Below, piece by piece: positions 5,805 through 9,171 of a DNA stretch of 9,171 nt; within the stretch, counting starts at the first letter, position 1, and each line of letters begins with the position of its first letter. The position numbers were made by a program, and so were the translations under genes. The notes beneath the pieces are model-generated. The model did no database searches, had not been told where the DNA came from, and saw only the letters and a list, made by a program, of their open reading frames with translations. Source of the DNA: Erythrobacter sp. GTDB taxonomy: Bacteria; Pseudomonadota; Alphaproteobacteria; Sphingomonadales; Sphingomonadaceae. The stretch is from NCBI GenBank assembly GCA_002695185.1, contig NZOF01000066.1:1-9171 (forward strand), given 5' to 3'.

Positions 5805-6781
5805 GCCATGCCGCCACCAACTGGGCCATCCAGCAGCGCGGGCTGAAACCGGCAACCAAGATCGTGCTCTGGCATCTCTGCGACCGCCACAATCCGGATT
5901 TCGGCTGTTTTCCGACGCAGGTCAGGCTGGCCGAGGATGCCGAGATGTCGGTCTCAGCGCTGAACGAACATCTCATCAAGCTGGAGGAACGGCGCCTGAT
6001 CCACCGGATCCGCACGCATGATCCCCGCACCCACAAGCGACAGGCCACCCGCTACATCCTGGGTTTTGAGGCTGGCTTTCCGCAAGACCCGTCTCCGGAA
6101 ACCGGAGATGGCGATGATGGGCCGGAGGACGAACCGGGCGGCGATCCAACTCCGGATTCCGGACAAGGGTCCATCTCCGGATTTTCGGCAAAGCCATCTC
6201 CGGATTTTGCCCAAAGCCATCTCCGGAATCCGGAGACTAACCCTGTAAGGGAACCTTTAAGGGAACCAGTAAAGGAGGAGGAGGACGCGCGGGCGCGCGA
6301 TGATCGATTTGAAGAGTTTTTCGGCGAGCTGCTCGACGCGCTGGGCCTAGACCTTGAGGCCGCCCTGCCCGCCTGGTGGCAGGGCTGGCCAGCCCGTGAA
6401 CATGTCCGGCGCTGGATCACCGATCTCGGCCTGACCGAGGACCGGATCGTCGCGGTGGCCCGGGACAGCCGGAACACCCATCCCGAGCCGCCGGACGGCC
6501 CGAGGGCGCTGGACCGGCTGATGGAACGGGCCGCGAGATCTGCATCGGCGGATGTGGGCAGGAATGCCAGTGCCTGCACCGGCGATCACCGCCGCAAGCG
6601 CAAATCCAAATCCGCCGACACCTCACGGGCCAGCCTCGACGAAATCGCGGGTTTCTACGCCGGAATGGTGAATGGGGACGGCTACCTGCCCTCGAACGCC
6701 ATCTCGAACACCGTGCGCAATTCCATGCTTGAGAGAGGGCTGGTCACAGCCCAGCGCCTGCGTGAACGAGGGGTGCTGTGA
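5801..6781 (+). CDS. Replication-initiator-like winged-HTH protein with internal iterons
   Basis: This 326-residue protein starts at 5801 behind a strong GGAGGG (5788-5793, 7-nt spacing) and overlaps the nuclease stop. Residues about 5-90 form a winged helix-turn-helix of the phage replication/HTH_36 kind: KPATKIVLWHLCDRHNPDFG, then QVRLAEDAEMSVSALNEHL and a wing through YILGF. Residues about 95-160 are an acidic, proline/glycine-rich linker ending NPVREPLREPVKEEE. The C-terminal part (165-326) is helical, W-rich at 192-205, with a basic stretch near 264-270. The linker DNA carries the iteron-like array at 6092-6236. This resembles the order of lambda O: DNA-binding domain, linker with origin inside the gene, then a helicase-contact domain. 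Initiator function is inferred from that architecture; a plain regulator is the alternative. The stop overlaps the GTG of the methyltransferase gene. Confidence 0.75.
   Translation: MSHAATNWAIQQRGLKPATKIVLWHLCDRHNPDFGCFPTQVRLAEDAEMSVSALNEHLIKLEERRLIHRIRTHDPRTHKRQATRYILGFEAGFPQDPSPETGDGDDGPEDEPGGDPTPDSGQGSISGFSAKPSPDFAQSHLRNPETNPVREPLREPVKEEEDARARDDRFEEFFGELLDALGLDLEAALPAWWQGWPAREHVRRWITDLGLTEDRIVAVARDSRNTHPEPPDGPRALDRLMERAARSASADVGRNASACTGDHRRKRKSKSADTSRASLDEIAGFYAGMVNGDGYLPSNAISNTVRNSMLERGLVTAQRLRERGVL
6092..6236 (+). repeat. Iteron-like array of TCTCCGGA repeats, candidate replication origin
   Basis: TCTCCGGA-type half sites start at 6092, 6149 (ACTCCGGA), 6174, 6197 and 6220. The last three sit in tandem units of 23 bp beginning CCATCTCCGGA, preceded by a 25-bp unit at 6146. 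Two nearly identical 17-bp palindromes bound the array: TCTCCGGAAACCGGAGA (6092-6108) and TCTCCGGAATCCGGAGA (6220-6236). A third, looser one is at 6149-6165. Because 23 is not a multiple of three, successive repeats are read in different codon frames, so the conservation is at DNA level. An A-richer stretch with AAGGGAACC twice (6247-6268) follows, as an unwinding region might. Confidence 0.75.
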
Positions 6782-8058
6782 ATGCCATGGTGTCACGTCC
6801 CCGGCACGGACTGTCGCTCTGCGCAGGCGGCGGAGGCCTGGATCTGGGCCTCATGCTCGCCGAGCCCGAATATCATACCCGCGCCTTTGTCGAATGGGAC
6901 GACTGGCCGCGATCCGTCCTCATCGCATCCCAGAATGCAGGATATTTCGCCCCGGCCCCGATCTGGGACGATCTGCGCAGCTTCGATGCGAAGCCCCTCC
7001 GCGGCGCCTTCGACACAGTGCTGGCCGGATATCCCTGCCAGCCCTTCAGTGCCGCCGGCAAGCGCAGTGGCACGGCCGATCCCCGCCACCTCTGGCCCGA
7101 AGTCGCCCGTGTCATCGCGGAATGCCGACCAGAATGGGTCTTCCTCGAAAACGTCGCCGGTCACGTCACCCTCGGCCTTGAAACCGTGCTCCGAGAACTT
7201 TGGGGACTGGGTTATACGCCTGCGGCGGGTCTGTTCTCAGCGGCAGAGGTCGGCGCGCCGCATCAGAGGCTCCGGATCTTCATCCTGGCCCACACCGATG
7301 AGCCTGCATCCCGGCACGAGCCGCTACAATCCGGCGGGCAACAGCGATTTCACCCGCAAGGCGGAGGCCTTGGCGCTGGGCATCGCCAGCTGGTCGACAC
7401 CGAAGGCCAGCGACGGGGCGAAGGGCGGACCGGGTCAGAGCTATGGCGCGGGCGGCACCCCGCCCCTGCCCGCGCAGGCGGCGCAATGGTGGACGACGCC
7501 GCAGGCGCACGATGTCAGCCCTCGGGGCGCGGGTCAGATCCCGGGACCGAAGGCAGGCAACCGTTGTCTGGCGCGAGATGCGCAAAACTGGGCGGCTCCG
7601 GAGACGCAATGGCCGACCCCGGCGGCGCAGAACTGGAAGGGGTCCAGCGAGGCCAGCATCACCCGGGCGGACGGCAAGAGCCGGATGGATATCCTGCATT
7701 ACCGGGCCGAACAGGGCTTCACCCGCCCGGCCCCGGCGATCACGCCGCATGGGCAGCCATCCTCGCCGCACGCCCCGATCTCGCGCCCGCTCTGGGCTTC
7801 GATGATTGCCTCACATGGGCGAAGCGTCTCGCGGAGGATCCTGAAGGCCCGGGCACGGCGGCGGCTGAACCCGCTCTTCGTCGGATGGCTGATGGGCTGG
7901 CCCATCGGTCACGCGCTCTGCGCCTGCTCGGCAACGGAGTTCACCCTTTGGCAGCAGCAAATGCGTGGCGCGCTCTCTCAACTGCCCATGGCCTCGGGCC
8001 CGTGGATCTGGCGCCCAGCGGAGGGAACACCGCGACCGGCGCAGATGTCGCTGTTTGA
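6778..8058 (+). CDS. C5 cytosine-specific DNA methyltransferase
   Basis: This 426-residue enzyme would transfer a methyl group from S-adenosylmethionine to C5 of cytosine. Visible motifs are motif I LCAGGGGLDLG (14-24), motif IV GYPCQPFS with catalytic C87, motif VI ENV (124-126), motif VIII region GAPHQRLRIFIL (159-170), and motif X LLGNGVHPLAAANA (383-396). Residues about 173-340, where the target-recognition domain belongs, are low in hydrophobics and G/R/P-rich, with recurring (V/M)(A/V)D steps. The GTG start at 6778 overlaps the previous TGA. GAGGGG is only 4 nt away, so ATG 6787 is also possible. From about 7290 the same DNA is open in the next frame with a second conserved-looking C-terminus. 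That frame, not this one, ends in the coupled ATGA at 8071-8074. So this could be a full protein or the two halves of a frameshifted gene. Confidence 0.85.
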   Translation: MNAMVSRPRHGLSLCAGGGGLDLGLMLAEPEYHTRAFVEWDDWPRSVLIASQNAGYFAPAPIWDDLRSFDAKPLRGAFDTVLAGYPCQPFSAAGKRSGTADPRHLWPEVARVIAECRPEWVFLENVAGHVTLGLETVLRELWGLGYTPAAGLFSAAEVGAPHQRLRIFILAHTDEPASRHEPLQSGGQQRFHPQGGGLGAGHRQLVDTEGQRRGEGRTGSELWRGRHPAPARAGGAMVDDAAGARCQPSGRGSDPGTEGRQPLSGARCAKLGGSGDAMADPGGAELEGVQRGQHHPGGRQEPDGYPALPGRTGLHPPGPGDHAAWAAILAARPDLAPALGFDDCLTWAKRLAEDPEGPGTAAAEPALRRMADGLAHRSRALRLLGNGVHPLAAANAWRALSTAHGLGPVDLAPSGGNTATGADVAV

Positions 8059-8074
8059 AGGATTGCAGCCATGA
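7298..8074 (+). CDS. Overlapping frame within the methyltransferase gene (WxTP-repeat C-terminus)
   Basis: In the frame +1 to the methyltransferase, from ATG 7298 to TGA 8074, 258 residues read as a coherent protein. It starts MSLHPGTSRYNPAGNSDFTR and has spaced modules WSTPKASD, WTTPQAHD and WPTPAAQNWKG. It ends with LNPLFVGWLMGWPIGHALC and a tail GPWIWRP...QMSLFEG. I recall these WPTPxAxD modules and the LNPxFVEWLMGWP end from C-terminal halves of phage DNA methyltransferase-type proteins. Upstream in this frame the residues look like shadow. There is no Shine-Dalgarno before 7298, so separate initiation is doubtful. The alternative is fusion to the N-terminal half by a frameshift near 7280-7310. 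The stop overlaps the next start (ATGA), matching every other junction in the operon and favouring this frame as the used 3' end. High G+C lengthens chance frames, so caution applies. Confidence 0.55.
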   Translation: MSLHPGTSRYNPAGNSDFTRKAEALALGIASWSTPKASDGAKGGPGQSYGAGGTPPLPAQAAQWWTTPQAHDVSPRGAGQIPGPKAGNRCLARDAQNWAAPETQWPTPAAQNWKGSSEASITRADGKSRMDILHYRAEQGFTRPAPAITPHGQPSSPHAPISRPLWASMIASHGRSVSRRILKARARRRLNPLFVGWLMGWPIGHALCACSATEFTLWQQQMRGALSQLPMASGPWIWRPAEGTPRPAQMSLFEGLQP

Positions 8075-8742
8075 GCATTCAGGGACGGATCGGCCGGACG
8101 GGCGGCGGACGGGTGAAACGCGCGCTGGGCGTGCAGGCGGCGCTGGAATGGGCGTTCCGGGTCGAAAAGGCGCAGCTGGACCTGCCCGTGCCGGAGGACC
8201 GGACCGGCGAAAGCTACGGCTACGGGCTTGAGCATGTGCTACTGCAGCGCGCGGCGCTGGGCTGCAGGATCGACGGCGGCCAGCACAAGATCGGCAGCTA
8301 CACCCATGAGGATGCCGAGGTGATCGCCGCCTGCGTGGCTGGCATGCCGGACAGTCTCGGCGGCAAGCGCATGGCGATCCGCGTCGCGGAACTGGCTCGC
8401 GCAGGGCTGACCCCGGACTGGATGCCCGGTGCCGTGCCGCGCTGCGTCCCGGTAGAGGTCAAGCGCAACCAGCATGGGGAACGGGCAGCAACGACGGTCG
8501 TCGGCACCGCGCGGGTGTTGTCTCGTGGCAAGTGGCGCAGCGTCGATATTCTGGCCTGCCCGGTCACCTTCTCGCCCCATCCTCGCCAGATCGAGTCCGC
8601 CCGCTGCGCCTATGACGACTGGCGGCAGGCGCTGGGCTGGATCAAGGGCGGGCTGATCTCGGGTGGGATGCTGCGGGAGTTCGAGGTGACGGAGGCAATG
8701 CCGATGACAAAGCCGTGGGTGAACGCCAAGCCTACACATTGA
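8071..8742 (+). CDS. Conserved phage-type protein of unknown function (223 aa)
   Basis: The ATG 8071 overlaps the stop of the overlapping methyltransferase frame, and GAAGGA (8057-8062) lies 8 nt upstream. The product is soluble-looking, with no signal peptide or membrane segment. The N-terminus is basic (MSIQGRIGRTGGGRVKRALG). The middle is mixed, including YGYGLEHVLLQRAALGCRID, and a W-rich C-terminal section is seen at YDDWRQALGWIKGGLISGG. I do not recognise a domain. Proteins of this look follow methyltransferase genes in Rhodobacteraceae prophages in my recollection, so it may work in the same early module. It is the last gene of the mobile module. Only 17 bp separate its stop from the oppositely oriented hsdR stop, so the operon may have been cut just downstream. 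Confidence 0.75.
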   Translation: MSIQGRIGRTGGGRVKRALGVQAALEWAFRVEKAQLDLPVPEDRTGESYGYGLEHVLLQRAALGCRIDGGQHKIGSYTHEDAEVIAACVAGMPDSLGGKRMAIRVAELARAGLTPDWMPGAVPRCVPVEVKRNQHGERAATTVVGTARVLSRGKWRSVDILACPVTFSPHPRQIESARCAYDDWRQALGWIKGGLISGGMLREFEVTEAMPMTKPWVNAKPTH

Positions 8743-8759
8743 CGAAGACGCACATGTTC

Positions 8760-9171
8760 TTAAGCGGCGCGGGCCGCCCGCACTACCCGACGGAACATCA
8801 ACCCCATCAGCATGTCGCGCGCTTCCTTGTCCTGCATAAAGGCGTTTCGCATTTGATTGTCCCTCTGGAAAACATGTATCGCGCGGCGCATGAATTCAGC
8901 GTTGAAGCGCTCCTTCACTACTTCCGGAGCGTTATTGCGCAAAATCTCGACCCAAGCTTCGTCATCCAGAATGGCTTCATTGACCGCCTCAAAGCGGATG
9001 TAATCCTCCTCGGTGAAGTTCGTGCCATGGCGCGCGTTGAATGCATCGATAATTTCAGAAAGTGCCCTCTGCTCGGCGTTGTTGCAGAACTCAGCCGGTG
9101 AAGGATTCACATCGGGAATCCATGCGGTTAGACGAGGTGCATGAGCAAGCTTAAGCCCGCCCGCTACCGCA
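8760..9171 (-). CDS. hsdR: Type I restriction enzyme R subunit, C-terminal part (runs off window)
   Basis: The minus-strand frame is open from the right edge to TAA at 8760-8762, giving about 136 residues. A GTG at 9110 is not a real start: the frame continues upstream as AWIPDVNPSPAEF. The sequence (GTNFTEEDYIRFEAVNEAIL, then EILRNNAPEVVKERFNAEF, then HVFQRDNQMRNAFMQDKEAR) matches my memory of the helical C-terminal domain of HsdR, which anchors the motor/nuclease subunit to the HsdM2S methyltransferase. The ATP-dependent translocase and PD-(D/E)XK nuclease domains would lie to the right, outside the window. It shares strand and base composition with the RloC-like ATPase at the left end, a usual type I locus companion. 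The first 97 bp (9075-9171) are the inverted repeat copied at the left edge. Confidence 0.85.
   Translation of the reverse strand, partial: AVAGGLKLAHAPRLTAWIPDVNPSPAEFCNNAEQRALSEIIDAFNARHGTNFTEEDYIRFEAVNEAILDDEAWVEILRNNAPEVVKERFNAEFMRRAIHVFQRDNQMRNAFMQDKEARDMLMGLMFRRVVRAARAA
9075..9171 (-). repeat. Right copy of the perfect 97-bp inverted repeat
   Basis: This is the reverse complement of 3-99, lying wholly inside the hsdR reading frame and ending exactly at the last base of the window. That exact ending suggests that the sequence was cut, or the assembly stopped, inside or at the end of the repeat. This copy is in natural hsdR context on its inner side (the protein reads smoothly across 9074/9075), so it looks like the original, and the left copy looks like the displaced one. 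Confidence 0.97.

Noticed and set aside
6146..6240. CRISPR array
   Set aside because: Repeat units are 23-25 bp in tandem without spacers of regular unrelated sequence, they lie inside a coding gene, and no cas gene is present.
6782..7290. First half of the second frame over the methyltransferase gene as real protein
   Set aside because: Before about 7290 this frame reads as Ser/Pro/Arg-rich shadow, while the other frame carries motifs I, IV, VI and VIII. Only the later part looks coding in this frame.
8760..9110. hsdR as a complete 116-residue gene starting at GTG 9110
   Set aside because: The frame stays open to the window edge and the upstream residues fit HsdR. GTG is an internal Val codon.
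3..9171. Terminal inverted repeats of a transposon or integron-like element
   Set aside because: The repeat is in-frame hsdR coding sequence, is far longer than usual insertion-sequence ends, and no DDE transposase is encoded between the copies.

Overview
The window looks like a piece of an alphaproteobacterial genome, most likely Rhodobacteraceae (Paracoccus/Rhodobacter-like). The central genes are GC-rich, use GC-rich codons, and overlap start-to-stop. The style of the integrase, excisionase, VRR-NUC nuclease, helix-turn-helix and methyltransferase genes is one I associate with prophages and integrative elements of that family. This assignment comes from memory of protein families; no search was run.

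Layout. (1) Positions 1-2173 and 8760-9171 are parts of a restriction/defence locus with visibly lower G+C. On the left is a minus-strand AAA/ABC-type ATPase of the RloC/AAA_13 kind with a CxxC zinc-hook motif. On the right, also minus strand, is the C-terminal part of a type I restriction subunit, HsdR, running off the edge. (2) Between them (about 2200-8742) sits a small mobile-element module: a degenerate short-gene region, a frameshifted conserved small gene (2615-3068), a convergent tyrosine integrase (3093-4364, minus), a 550-bp divergent control region rich in GTGCCAC motifs including a 55-bp imperfect inverted repeat, and then a tightly coupled plus-strand operon. The operon order is excisionase-like winged HTH, 78-aa unknown, VRR-NUC nuclease, replication-initiator-like HTH protein, C5 cytosine methyltransferase, 223-aa unknown. 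No capsid, portal, terminase or lysis gene is present.

How the genes may work together. Integrase and excisionase would move the element. The HTH protein resembles a lambda-O-type initiator because its middle coding segment carries an iteron-like array (6092-6236) whose 23-bp period is not a multiple of three. The nuclease and methyltransferase would be early replication/protection functions. The flanking type I restriction and RloC-like genes are host-side defence genes into which the element appears to be wedged.

Three things stand out. First, the window ends carry a perfect inverted repeat of at least 97 bp (3-99 and 9075-9171) that is hsdR coding sequence. At the left junction it cuts the ATPase gene and gives it a 26-residue foreign tail. 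This is an invertible segment, a rearrangement, or an assembly/amplification chimera. Second, the 3' half of the methyltransferase gene is open in two frames, and both look like conserved C-termini of phage methyltransferase-type proteins. Third, there is the iteron array inside the initiator-like gene.
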